Below are positions 24,901 through 36,983 of a DNA stretch of 64,000 nt, in pieces. The position numbers and the translations under genes were made by a program. The number at the start of each line of letters is the position of its first letter. Position 1 is the stretch's first letter. The stretch lies in assembly GCA_037179385.1 (NCBI GenBank), contig CM074187.1, positions 11,533,450 to 11,597,449 of the forward strand, read 5' to 3'. The stretch comes from Holothuria scabra (Eukaryota > Echinodermata > Holothuroidea > Aspidochirotida > Holothuriidae). The notes under the pieces were generated by a model. That model was not told where the DNA came from. It was given only the letters and a program-made list of their open reading frames with translations, and did not search any database.

Positions 24901-27900
24901 ACATATGAGGCAACTCCTTTGTTGAGGTCCTCATGCATTTTGTTGAGAACCATTTCATGATAGTGAAGATGTTCTTCTAACTCTCTGTGCAAAAGGGGAA
25001 AAATTTGTTTTCCTTTGTTTCTTCAAAATTAAAACACACATCTCGATTAAGATGTCAATATTATGAGAGAGTAAAGTGTGGAACAAACAAAATTGCCTAC
25101 AACCTCTCAGTGCTACACTTTTGAAGGATTAAATAAATATTCATTGAGAATGGCTTTTAAGTGAAGCACCAAACTAGAGGAATAAATAAGGAATTTAGCA
25201 ATTACTTTGAGGTTGTATATAAATTTTCTGCTATACATGAAAAACACATGCACACACAAGAAAGATGACAAGTTTTATAATCTCAACATGATAATGACAC
25301 AATAACAAGAAATTGTAAAAAACTTGCTCACTGCACACTATCTGGAAGCTCCACTTGGCCAGCCTGATCTAGCTGCAGGGGTTTTCTGCATCTGCAAATA
25401 CAAAATACAAGTTAAGATGTCTAGTAGAAATATTGTGACAGTCATGCAGTCCAAATGTTATTGCACAGTATTTAAGACAACCAAAAATAAACCAACATTA
25501 TCAACCATTCCATTGATAACAAGCAGAATCTGAGCTGCTGAAGTTGTAAAATAGTCAACTAGAAATATTTTCTCCAATATCCAATTTTATCAATTTAGTG
25601 GGATCTTAAAAAATTTGATTTTTAACTTCATGAATCTGGCAGATAAATCTGGTGTGTGAGTGTCATTGCACAACACCACTCACCTCAAGTCACTGTGAGG
25701 AATGCATTTTTTTACACACCTAGATACACTGATACAGAATGGGAACTCAAATTATACATCCATAAAAGTTTAATAAAAGAGCATACTCTTAAATTTTCAC
25801 ATGAATGCAATTTGTACCACACCTAGAAAATCTAAAACTCAAGGTCTGAAGTAAAAGCTATTTCTTTCCTGAAGTGATAAAAAGTTGGCATACGTAGAGA
25901 TTCTTGTGAGGTATCTATTGACTGGGTCTAATTCCTGGTTTGTCTACAAGTAATTTTACGAAGTTTAACGATAGAGTACAGTCGACAAACTTCAGTCTTG
26001 GCTCTGCATGCCAATACCCTACATGACTTACACAAATTTCAAGTGAGCATCTCAAACAGTTCTAATTTCATTTGTGTAATTTCAATCATGAGATGGAAAT
26101 AACATTACAGTAAAATGGTTAAATAATCCTAATATACTTGAGAAGAGAAAAATCTTAAAATTAACATTAAACAGTCTTACTTTTTGATTCTCACATGTCC
26201 AAAGAAGGCTTCCCAGTTGGTGAAAAAGTGAAACAGAACTCTGTGGCTGATTCCCATGGTGGGACTAAAGACAATAGAGAGGTTCTGTATACTCATCCTG
26301 TTTTGGTCAGCCTACGCAATAAGAAGAAAGAGATCATTCAAAGATAAAGAAGTTAAGTAAATTATGTCCTAGAGGAGAGCTGAGGTAAGGAATATGTTGT
26401 TAGATTTATAATGATGCTAAAAAAATGATAAAAGCACAGAAACTGAAAAAAGAACCTACAATTTGAAATTGTGAAGAACTAGGAGTACTACTGTAAAACA
26501 ATTCTTGAGTCCATATCAATGTTACCATTCTTCAGCATATTTGTGTGAGATGCATTGGAAGTCCAATCCAAAGTTCATTCATGCTTGGACTTAATTCTCA
26601 ATTTCTATTGGTCCATTTATGGTCAAGTGACCATGCATAATCCTGCAATAATCTATTGAAAATGAATAACTTTCACCTTGGGCCTCTCTATTCAACTTTT
26701 GTGGTGTGTCGTTTTTATGTGGCTCTTTACCAACTTAATTTTAATTCTTTGTTGCCCTTTTAGATCAAAATGTTGTTGTGTATGAATAAGCAAGATAAGA
26801 ATAACTTTTGACATGAACATAAGAACAGGATAGGTTATTTACACGCTAAATTTTCATTCTTTTCCACCTTTTTAGATTAAAATTATTGTTGTGTATAATC
26901 AAACAAGGTAAGAACATCTTTTGACATGTGCATTTGGACAGGATGATGCAGTCTCAGGGGTCAATACTATTGTTGGATTCACCCAGGTTGAACCTCTTAA
27001 CACCACTTGAATTTACCCACTGATCATGACTTGCTCATGTGTAATCAATTTTTAACCTTCCATTTTTACTATTACACACGAATTGGCCACTTCATAGCAT
27101 CCCTCAACTTGTCTGCCAACATGATTAGACAATTTGCCACCCTGTTTTCTAAAGATAACTTTCCTTTGTAACTAAGAGATCTAGATTTCATGCTTTTACC
27201 CTTTAACAACCCTTCAACAAAAGCATACAGACAGGCATGGAATAAGAACAGCTTTTATTCAATTGTTATGTTACATGCATGTGTCCTCTAATTAAACTGA
27301 ATTCAAGATTCAATTGCTTTACCATTCTGAAAAAATACTTTAATCATTAGATACATGTCGATCAAACAATTTGACCAGAGTGCAAGGTGCATGGATATGT
27401 TTCAGGCTTTTTAGAATTTTGCATTACTTAATTCTTCTTTTTTAATACATAATTAAGTACATATCTGATGTCAGTATTTTACCAGTACCCCTAAAGTTTG
27501 TAAATACGCCTAATTACAAGTCATACATATTCATAGGTAATAAACTCACATTATCCAACACATGTATCAGGTGTACAATAATCCAAGCCAACAAAGTGTA
27601 GTTACATGATGGTAACTCTTTCAAAGCAGTCTGAAATTCTTCCAGTCTCAACTGATCATTAGGAACAGCTGAAAAAATAAGGTAAAGAGAAATATACTAC
27701 ACATAAAATAAAATTTGTCATAGAAATGACCTACAGAAGAGACCTTTCCACACAATTTCAAAATCATATTATTTTTAGTCCTTATTTCAAGTTCATAGCA
27801 TCAAAGTGAGTTGAAGTTTTAATAGTTTATCTAGGACACTGCACAAACATGCTACGGAGACAGTCTGATAAAGGAATTAAAGGTTTAGAGGTTAAAAAAC

Positions 27901-30900
27901 AATTTGCACTTATAACTTCAAATTTGATAAATTTGCTCCAATATGAGTAACATCTACTTTTAATACTGAACTGACATCTGAAGCTGTTTTTGAAAGGAAA
28001 CTGAATGGAAAGTCAAGAAGGAAATGAAAGTGCTGGCTGTTGGGGTATAACAAATGATCCGAAATTCATTTTGAAACATCTGACAAATGCAGAATTTCTT
28101 ATTTTCACTCTTACAAGTATCCTGCATGTTTCCAAACAAGAATATTAAGGTAAATCACAGAGTTTGCCTGCAGGGATTTCTCAGTTAAAGGATGAAGCAC
28201 AATCACAAAATCAAAGATGGCTGTTTCTGACATGATTAAATCCAAAAATTTTCTGATTTAAGGTAACTGCATTTCCGATGTCTTGCTTTAATCACCAAAA
28301 CTTTGATCCTGCTCATCCTAGCATGTTGAACCTTATTTAAATTATTTCATACTACTTTACAGAACAAATGCCTGTTTAAGTCACCATCAGACGTCTTTGC
28401 TCCTTTTTGGCAAGTGAAAAAATTAAAGATTCTCCTTTTTTTAAAAAAAAAATTCTTAAACATTTACCTGCTGCTTCTTCAAACTTGGGCATCAATTCAT
28501 GGGTTAGAACTGGTTCTGGGAGTTCACGGAGGTAGAGTTTCAACAGCCCTGTGACCACGGTAACGTCGAACTCTGTCAGATCTACACTTCTTCCCTCATT
28601 GTACAAAGTTTTCAGCTGTTCTATCTTTGACTTGATACCAGAAATTCGGTAAATTCCTGGTGTCGTAAGCCCTGTGGAGGATTTAAAAACAATTGGAACC
28701 ACCTCAAATCACAGCTAGAAGGACAATGTGATAAGCTGACATTTTATAAGTTGAGCAACTTCTCAATTTTTGTAATCATTTCTTCTCTGTCTTCTGAGGT
28801 AACTTAAGTGTTTTCACTTTTTGGAGCGGAACTCTTAAAGTGTACCTCAAGTCAAAAAATTCAAAAATGTATATTTAAGAAAATGAAAAACGAATTCTAA
28901 CAGTCCAACTCCCATCTTCATATGACATTCCTGAGCTGAGATATAAAATGTTGAAGTTTATTCTCTTAAAACAAATTGGTCAATTGCGCAATAATTTGTG
29001 ACTTTCTTGTTGTACAGCTCACATAAAATGCTTTGTTTTCCTTTAAAATTAAAAATGTTTTTATGACCTTGAACACTTCCTGTTTACTTGCATAGCATGT
29101 TGCACAGGGAAGGATGAATTAATTACACCACCTCATAAGAGTAAGAGTGCTATCACACCTTGGTACAGGGTGCAGTAATGTTTGGAAAAACAAAGAAATA
29201 CAAAGATTGTAATTTGAATAGTACAAGAATGACATCACATATTATTGTGCAATGTACCATTTTAATTTGAGTGAATTAACTTCAACATTTAACATCTCAG
29301 CTCAGGAATGTCCTATGAAGATGGAAGTTGGACTGTTAGAATTTATTTTTCATGGTCTTTAACATATATTTTTGAATTTTTTGACTTTAGGTACACTTTA
29401 AACCAGAAGTCTGCTTATAACACACTTAATACTTACAGAAAATACACACCATACATGAAGCAACAAGAATACCTCAAACCAACATAGATAATTTACACTG
29501 AGAATATTGCACAAACCCTTAAGTTTTCAAAAACCATTTCCAAAAAGGTCCAGTACTGAAGAGATATTCGAACTTACAATTAAGGCCAACAAGTTGCATT
29601 TCTTACATTTTCCAGGCTAGAGATATAACCTTAAATTTGGTGGGGTTGCCATTTTGTGGGTAGATAAGGATTATGTGCATAATTAATCAGGATATATTAA
29701 TACTCTTGTATGTGTGACTCTAAAAGTTTTGTAAGATGAAGCCAAGTAGAAAAAGGGGTTTGGCAGAAAAAAATTCTTCCTTTGAGTTTCTGGTGGAATC
29801 CCTGCACCTTCATGCTGGCAACTTACTTCATTGTTTAAAAACCTGGATAAACTAAACGCTTGTATCTCAGAAACAGTACAAAGAAATTGAGTGAAGTTTT
29901 CACAAGAATGTTTAGACTTAGCTCCTATATGAAATATCAAATGTTACTTTGGGTCTATTGTTCTTGAAGTTGCACACCTACCTCTGACATACTACGTATA
30001 AAGCCAACTGTAACAGCAAGGTGAATGATATTATTGATTTAGGTTAAATATTCATGAATATTTGTAGTATAACAATTCACTAACTTACCAAACTCCTCAG
30101 CATGGTCAATGCATTCTCTCACCACAAGAGGTAGTTCGATGCCATCTAAAGATTTGGACTGTTTCACAGCTTCCGCCAAAGGCATTTTGAAAATGGGTTT
30201 GATTTCACGAGCTTTAAAGGGATAAGTAGAGAATGTCCTTTTTTTATTGCAATGGAATGTTTTCCCAAGTAAACTTAACATTAGTTACTGCAGAGCAATA
30301 CATGTGTTCTTTATATGTACAACATAAACAAACTAAACTTACACAGTCTCTTCTGCAGCTGTGAGCCAGACAGCTCACTGATAGTGTTTGATCTTGATTT
30401 TATTGGCTTTGAGCTGCTATCCTTATTCAAGTCTCCCTCTCGGCTTCTGCTCCTCTTCTTTAAGTCACCTCCCCCATCTTTGTCCTTCTTTGACTTTGAC
30501 GAAAAGGTAAACAACCTCTTCTTTTTCTTGAGTTTGTTCCTAATAGGAAGCAATTTTTTCACACAAATAAAGCTTAAAAATAATAAAACGATAGTATCAT
30601 TTGCCATCTAAGTTTATTCTATACATGAAATACTCAGTTGCTATATATGATTTAGTATTAAAACTGAGAACACTGGATAGGTCATTAATGAAAGTTGCTG
30701 ATCAACTTTTGAGACTCATCTATTTTGAAATACAATAATATTACCAACTTCACTGCAATTTTTTTTCTTAGGTTTTATAATGCTTCTCATACAATTAGCT
30801 TGACAATTAGGGTATAGTGGTCTTTCAAATCCACTACAAGTACCTTTCATCTTCATCATCTGACACACTTTCTACATTTTTAAAGCCTTTCTTAGGGTGT

Positions 30901-31578
30901 TCTAAGGTTGAGCTTCTCGTACTAAGTTCCGTCTTGGAAGACCATTTTTTCTTCCCATCAGCGTCTTGCAGTGATGGGTTTTCTGCAGAAAGAATAAAAT
31001 AAAATGGAAAAGAAAATGTCATACCCATTCTGTTCTAAATGTTGAAAAATATTATCCATTCAACCACCCATCATCAACTTATATAGTGACAATTTTAATT
31101 CCTTTACAACTGGTTATATTTCAGTAGGCATACAGTAGGCCTACAGATTAACCTATGCCACTTACAATGACAACAAGAGCAATATAAGGAATGGATCCAT
31201 GGAGTTTCCTTGCCTCAGTCCCCCTTTGCATTTGCTACATCATCGATCTAAAAATCACGAAAAATTTGCATCATGTTAATCAAGGAGAATATTCCAGGTG
31301 GTTTTCAGCTCCCCAACCTTTCCAATTGTATGAATCTAAATCTGCAAACAGTATGATCACATAATATACATGGGCCTCCATTCAGCAGACCTCGCAGAAG
31401 AAGCATGCTGTTTTAATTTTTACCCAGCATAGATATTGATTTCATGTTTGTTGGTCGTTACTTTCTAATAATTCTTTTTGGAGTAACAAAAGTAAGCAAA
31501 TAAATCAAAATTATAAATCATTTGGATCTGTTTACTCTTTATCTTTGCCTGGATGTCACTTTTCGACTGGTCGCCCAT
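18967..31578 (-). CDS. RALBP1: RalA-binding protein 1 (RLIP76), RhoGAP and Ral effector, 15 exons
   Basis: Exons in coding order: 31578-31536, 30982-30844, 30539-30343, 30211-30089, 28671-28468, 27668-27550, 26311-26181, 25391-25332, 24984-24903, 24519-24463, 23913-23760, 23164-22886, 22054-21825, 19945-19883, 19242-18967. All phases join, giving 718 codons plus TAG. An in-frame TGA at 31602-31600 precedes the chosen ATG. A Lys/Ser-rich N-terminal region leads into a RhoGAP domain (about residues 135-318) with GIYRISG holding the arginine finger (about R176), LKLYLRELPEPVL and SIVFSPTMG. The Ral-binding coiled-coil hairpin follows (about 325-395; LWEVQRIVTQIKRK, with the conserved Trp). An acidic insert (about 437-529) and C-terminal coiled coils follow, with EDEEELQEILKKL matching the family. 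The family couples active RalA/B to Rac/Cdc42 GAP activity and endocytosis. Human RALBP1 is 655 residues; the extra length is mainly the acidic exon. The first exon and the donor of exon 22054 are the least certain points. Confidence 0.93.
21596..21742. mobile_element. short hairpin MITE in RALBP1 intron
   Basis: TTACAAAGGATTGTTGG (21614-21630) and its exact inverse (21708-21724) lie within arms of roughly 35 bp around a loop of about 77 bp. The arms extend outward with mismatches. A small palindromic MITE is the likely explanation. Confidence 0.7.
22357..22530 (-). mobile_element. SINE family B, copy 4, with tRNA-like head
   Basis: The minus strand begins near GCAATCTTGTGCACTTACC and continues through GCTGGGAGGTCTGGAATTTT, a degraded tRNA-like 5' part, into the shared ATGGAACCTACTGCCATTG body. 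It shows the contiguous family structure that is split at 7436-8085. Confidence 0.5.
22886..23164 (-). other. RALBP1: RALBP1 acidic-insert exon with GAA/GAG microsatellite
   Basis: Exon 12 (93 codons) encodes a glutamate-rich stretch ending in long Glu runs read from TCC/TTC repeats on the plus strand. It lies between the Ral-binding hairpin and the C-terminal coiled coil, where human RALBP1 has no comparable run. Splice sites (CACAG before, GTACAA after) and phases fit. It probably forms a disordered acidic linker. Confidence 0.8.
28839..29397. mobile_element. TTAA-flanked foldback MITE with ~135-bp arms in RALBP1 intron
   Basis: It begins AGTGTACCT and ends AGGTACACT, flanked by TTAA at 28835-28838 and 29398-29401. 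The arms match for about 135 bp, sharing AACAGTCCAACTCCCATCTT with the exact or near-exact inverse at the right end, and TCCTGAGCTGAGAT with its inverse. The centre is AT-rich and non-coding. It fits a Kolobok- or piggyBac-type non-autonomous element and looks fairly recent because the arms remain similar. Confidence 0.85.
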
Positions 31579-31984
31579 ATGGATCCTCCTAAAAAGCCTT
31601 CAAAACAGCAATTGACTCTTTAATATGACAAAACCATGACAGGTTACAAAGTGACAACCCGACAACATGGGAGTCTCAGATTTGTCTCCAGTTACCATCC
31701 CCTTGCACCCAAATTAGGTAAGTTAGAAGTAAGGTCAAAAGAAAAGACAATAATACATAATTTTTAATTTTCTTCAAAATATATGCTAAAACCTCTGAGC
31801 TTTGGGAGGCTGTGCCCCCTTGGCTTCAACATGGCTATACCCTCACCCACCCTCCCCCTTCACAGAAACACCCCTTTCATATTGGATTTCACAAAAATTA
31901 TTGCTTCTAACATCTTTATTTTCCCTAGTAGTTCCCTCTCCCCCAGTTTTGACATTCTGGTGCCACCAATAGAAGGGCCCTAAA

Positions 31985-32435
31985 GAGCTGGCTGGGTGAG
32001 GACCCATATATGTTAGTCGATAGGTCTCTGATCCAGTCAGAGGTAGCAGTATGAAATGAGGAAAGAGACAATTTTACTTTGATGTCATTGGGGATAGTAT
32101 TCCAAAGGCAAGCAATGTCAATGAAAAACTGGTATTTGAGCACCTCAGAATGCTGGGCCTTTGTACGATTTTATAACAGTTTGCATGCCTGACAGAAGGG
32201 GTAATAAAAAGAGGGAATGGAATGTTAACAAGCTTGTTCCTAATTTTGTAAAACATACAAAGATTGGCACTTGTCTTGAGTAATCATCATGATAGGCTAA
32301 ATAAGCAATAAAATGTGCTTCGCGTCTTTGCACTGCCCCAATTTTATCTATATCTAGGTTAGTGTAAGGAATCCAACATGTCTAGGCATAACCAAGATGA
32401 GGACAGACAATAGTAAACTGTAGAGCAAGCAGCAG
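31985..32435 (-). mobile_element. LINE fragment, reverse transcriptase C-terminal part
   Basis: With frameshifts, the minus strand gives NLDIDKIGAVQRREAHFIAY, then FYKIRNKLVNIPFPLFITPS, then a CLWNTIP segment near the end. These are C-terminal thumb/tail motifs of CR1/L2-like LINE proteins. Several stops and shifts show it is dead. The same tail occurs at 32936-33730 and 62800-63010. Confidence 0.75.
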
Positions 32436-32935
32436 ATCTGAACCCCCCCCCCTCCCCAACCAGGGCGCATTCCATGGAAAGCCCATGCCCGAAGGTACAC
32501 TAAGGTTTTCCTGATTGTAGATCGTATGCCAGGGTTTTCTGTGCACCTAAAGTGTTACTGCAATCTGGGTACATACGTACTGTGCATGTACATGTAAGTG
32601 ACGCATACATGTATGGTCATTGTACATTGACAATGCATACATGAATATGGTAAACACACAGTAAGTAGCAATCCGTATGCCATTGTACATAGTTACATGT
32701 ACGTAATTCATACACCATTCATTAGAATACAAGTACTGTGTAAAGCACAGTACTGTATATTTATCATGCAACAAGAATCAACCGGCACGCCAGAAGCACA
32801 GCTTGCCCACCAGTTAGCTGAGAAGGAATTGGTGCTCATGTCAAACATCTTCCTGTTACAGTGCACGAAATGCAGACTGCCCCCAAAATCTTCCATACTC
32901 TTTAATGGCAATTCTTACAGCACCATAGGGACATA

Positions 32936-33730
32936 GCTGATCTTTGTAAGTTTTACAAAATTAGGAAGAACCTTGTGAACATTCTATTCCCTCCTTTTAT
33001 TACCCCTTCTGTCAGGCATGCTTATGCCGTTCTTCTTCTTATTTGAGGTACTCCATAGTGCCCATGAAAGAAGGCATTCGTTGGAGGATAGTTGGTGTGT
33101 AGAGTGGGTTATTGGTGTTGAAACCTGTGGGAATATAATGCAGAATCGTCTGTAATTTCCTTTTTTGAGGATGGATTGATCCATCGATCCATGATCGGTC
33201 AGTCTGTTGGTCAGTCAGTCCTTCCGTCTGTCCGTCCATCCATCTATCTATTACCCTCTTGAAGGTAGTCTCATTTTCCAGTTGGGCTATGCCTGGGGAG
33301 AGCTTATTCCAACTGGATATGGTTCTTGGAAAGTAGGAATTGCCAAATGCACCCACACTGCAGGTAATATTTTTAAAAGACTGTGAATTTGACCTAGTAT
33401 AACTGGAATGGGGAAAAAAAATGTTCTGAGTGAGGACAGCCAATTTGTTATGTAAGATCTTGTGACAAGCTTGGAGAGGTCAGTATTATTATAACTAGGC
33501 TATATACAGGCCTTGCACTCTGATGCATTCAAGTACCAGTTATCTGTTAGAAGTGTTTGCCTTTGGAATACTGTCCCCAAACAAATATTAATTAAACCAT
33601 CTGTTTCATTCTTTCATGCTGCTACCTCCAAATGGATCCTCCCCCAAGTTGCATATAAAATGGTGGCCATGGTGACAAAACCAAAAGCCCATTGGCTTTA
33701 TTTGGGATCTCTTCAATATGACTTTTGAAA
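32936..33730 (+). mobile_element. LINE tail fragment on plus strand, interrupted at 33023-33493
   Basis: The plus strand reads FYKIRKNLVNILFPPFITPS up to about 33022. The same LINE resumes at about 33494 (LSVRSVCLWNTVPKQI, SFFHAATSKWILP). Comparison with the minus-strand copy at 31985-32435 shows the two parts are adjacent in the uninterrupted element, so 33023-33493 was inserted later. Confidence 0.75.
33023..33493 (-). mobile_element. second LINE tail inserted into the first
   Basis: The minus strand encodes SYFPRTISSWNKLSP and ends FNTNNPLYTPTILQRMPSFM, the tail of a CR1-like LINE protein. It includes a TCCA/TCTA microsatellite translated as DRWMDGQTEG. It splits the plus-strand LINE tail. 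Target duplication not resolved. Confidence 0.7.
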
Positions 33731-33764
33731 CTCTGTTGTCTAGAATAACACCAAGGCTACACCA

Positions 33765-34215
33765 GATACCTAATAATAATAATAATACATTGAACTTATA
33801 TAGCGCCAAATCAGGAACAAAAGTGTAGCTGCTCTAGGTGCTTGACAAAAAATAAAATCAAACAACAATTTCAATCAAAGTAGCAAGCAAAAAAATGAGT
33901 CTTGAGGTTACGCTTAAATGTAGAAAAATTAGTACATAACCAAATGTGGGCGGGTACTGGTTCCATTTAGGGAACGGCATATGCAAAGCACCTGTAACCA
34001 TATGATTTCAATTGTGGATAAGGAAGAGCAAGGAAAGTCTTCCCAGAGGAACAAAGAACACGAGCAGGAGTATAAGCAGACAGAAGCTGAGAGATATAAA
34101 CAGGCTGCCTTAAATGCTGAGCATGAAAAGTAAGCAGCAGTATCATCATCACCATTGTTGATATGTTGCAGAGAACCCATTGGGCATAGAAGCAACGGAA
34201 AGATTGAGAGGAAAC
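33765..34215. repeat. TAA microsatellite and dispersed repeat
   Basis: A TAATAATAATAATA run (about 33770-33787) leads into ATTGAACTTATATAGCGCC, a phrase I associate with abundant dispersed repeats in marine invertebrates (from memory). The rest of the stretch has no recognised gene. Confidence 0.4.
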
Positions 34216-36010
34216 TAGCAACGTGCCAGAGGACACTTGAATGTGTGCAGATCCTGTTCCTCTACTTCACCATCAGACACTTTATTCCAATTCATTATAG
34301 CAGAGGGGAAAATGGAGTGCTTATAATGGGGGGTTCTACCAATAATATGCTTGAAAGATTTGCTATTGATATTAACCTGATTTTCCATAATATTTTTAAA
34401 AACAGAGTCTTCAAATTGAATTGGCTTAATCTGCTGTCTAGCTGTGCAGTTGGGAATTTGTTGGGTCGGATAGCTGGGAGGTAGTTATTACTTATTTTAT
34501 GCACAAGACACAGTTTATCTATTTTCCTGCTGTTTTGAAGTGTTGGGAGCTCCAATTTTTCAAGTAGGTGGGGATCCTGAAACCTTCCTCTCTGGACTTA
34601 AACAGTAGTCACTACCAATAAATCTTGCTGCTTTACGTTGTATTCGTTCGAGGTGGTTAATGTCTCCTTGTTGATAAGGGTCCCATAAAGCAGCTGCATA
34701 CTCTAGATTGCTGCGAACCATAGAGGTGTTACCAAGTTTCTTGCAATCTAAAGGACAATGTTTAAGGTTTCTTTTTAGGAGTCCCAGCATAGAGCTTGCT
34801 ATGGAAGTAATTCTATTTATGTGAGTGGTCCATTTAAGGTCCTCAGTAAGAATGACCCCTAGGTAAGGGTGCTCTTAATGTGTTGGAGAATAATTTATTA
34901 CTTATAGGGTAAAAAAATGATGACTTTGATTTACTACTCAGGAGGTAACACTTTTTTGAGTTGAAACACATTCCCCATGTGTTTGCCCACGACACTAGAT
35001 TGTTTGGATCTTGTTGTAATGCCATATGGTCATTATGTTTTTTAATTGGCCGGGAGAGAAGGCAGTCATCTGCAAACAGTCTCACCTGTGAGGAAACACA
35101 ATCAGGCAAGTCATTTATATGACAAAGGAATAACAATGGACCAAGCACTGTCCCTTGTGGGACACCAGAAATAACAGGGGCATGCTCAGAAGTTTCTCCA
35201 TCAACAACAACACGCATCTTACCCTGATTAAGAAAGGATGTAATCCACTCAAGAATATTTTTTCATTTATACCAGAAGTTTGTAGCTTATATATTAGTTT
35301 ATCATGTGGTACAGTTTCGAAGGCCGTGGAGAAGTCGAGTACGATATCAGTTTGTGTGTTTTTATCATAATTTTTGAGCAAATCATCCATTGTTACAAGT
35401 AGTTGGGTCTCACATGAGAACCCTTTGCAAAAGCCATGATTAAATGAGGTAAGAATATCATTTTGGGCCAAGTGATCTAACAAGTGTTTACACATAATGT
35501 GCTCCAGTAACTTAGAGGTTACTGAAGTGAGAGAGACCGTGCGGTAGTTTTCGGCCAAGTGAACATTGCCCCTTTTGAATATGGGGGCTACGTTTGCATT
35601 TCTCCAGTCTTCTGGGAGTTGCCCAGAGACAACAGATTTAGTAAATATTTGGGAGAGCCCCCATGCCAGCTGCCTTGCACAAGTTTGCAGGTAAATATTT
35701 GGGATATTGTCTGGGCCACTTGCTTTAGAGATGTTAATATTACCCAACAGATTTTCAACCCTATCACTGGTAAGAACAAGTGGTGGTAATGGTGTGGTTT
35801 CCTTTCGAGGACAAGGTAGCTGATCTTCTGAACCAGGTTTGGGAGTGAAGACAGATATAACCTGATTTAACAGGATTTCTGCCTTTTTGGGGGCATCACA
35901 GATAAGATCTCCATTCTGTTTAAGGGGGGATATTCCAACATTGTCACATTTCTTTGACTTGATGTAGCTCCAAAAAGGCTTGCTGTTTTTATTTTTAATC
36001 CCATCAGTTA
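34216..36010 (-). mobile_element. CR1/Jockey-like LINE, reverse transcriptase domain, frameshifted
   Basis: From 36010 the minus strand gives KNKNSKPFWSYIKSKKCD, then the RT domain: ASGPDNIPNIYLQTCARQ, LPEDWRNANVAPIFKRG, NYRTVSLTS, then a damaged palm A region, SGVPQGTVLGPLLFL, and the catalytic LFADDC. It continues through LEYAAALWDPY and ERIQRKAARFIGSDY to a C-terminal SAIMNWNKVSDGE. A frameshift lies near 35215-35280 and others follow, so it is inactive. The upstream linker part of a similar minus-strand LINE lies at 39642-40070, beyond the SINE and foldback element 2. Confidence 0.9.
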
Positions 36011-36366
36011 TAGTAAGTTATCATGAGTCGATCACTGCCTTCTAAACACCATTGCCGTGATTAGGTGCGATGTGATTGGGATGCTAGAATAATCTGCTAT
36101 GCAAATTCTTCGCACAACATCAAAACCAATTATTTGTCATCATGTTTTTGATTTTTAATGCAAAAAAGGTTAGTCATGGCCAGATTTTCAAGTTTCAGCA
36201 AAGGTATGAACCAAACATTTGCAAAAATCAGTAAAAACAGATGATGAGAATGTCTTTTATGAAGTTTTAAGTAAGAATTCTGATAGAAAGGAGATTGTTT
36301 TGTGTCAAAATCTGGCCCTAAATGTTGTAATTTGTAGGATTTCATTTGTTTGTTTTACGAAGTGAG

Positions 36367-36983
36367 TAGAGATGGCTCATTGGTTTGAGCGTACTGCCTT
36401 GCATGCTGAAGGTCCCCAGTGGAACCATTTGGAAATTTTCCGGGTCTAAAAAATTAGCTTGTTCAGCATAGCTGTTCACAGTGATACTGAGGGGGTTTAA
36501 AGAATTGGTGCATTACAAAATTTGGGTATTTGGTTGTCCGTTTCAGAAAGTTGTCCGCTTGCTTGGTTCAGCTGTTGAGCAGTGGTGCAGAGCAAGTATA
36601 ACCTCCACCTCCTCCAGCCTTTGGGAAAGTGGCTAAAGACTGGGGATACGCTCATGTCCGTCAAATGGGGACGTTAAATAGCGGTCCTGGGAGCAGGATT
36701 GGGAGCAATTAGTACATACCTGCCTCATTACCTCTGAGCACTAGTCCAAAAGAGAAGGTGTTCATCCATGCTCACTCTGGCATAGGATCTTCGAAAAGCC
36801 AAATGATTCGGGCCTGGACTTCAGGGCATCTTATGGGGCCTTTGCCCTTCAACCTGTTGTGTTGTGTTGTGTTGTGTTGTGTTGTGTTGTGTTGTGCTGT
36901 GTTGTGTTGTGTTGTGTTGTGTTGTGTTGTGTTGTGTTGTGTTGTGTTGTGTTGTGTTGTGTTGTGTTATGTTATGTTATGTT
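36367..36983 (+). mobile_element. tRNA-derived SINE family A, copy 1, with GTGTT tail
   Basis: The head GAGATGGCTCATTGGTTTGA carries an A-box-like TGGCTCATTGG (36373-36383), but a 15-bp deletion relative to 44319-44756 removes the B box. The body shares the TTCAGCATAGCTGTTCACAG and GAGCACTAGTC blocks. The 3' end GGGCATCTTATGGGGCC plus CCCTTCAACCTGTT matches the LINE 3' end at about 56521. The tail is about 125 bp of GTGTT turning into ATGTT at the end. Confidence 0.85.

Noticed and set aside
33023..33443. Host gene on the minus strand (134-codon frame)
   Set aside because: The frame carries LINE tail motifs and a microsatellite translation and lies within another LINE.
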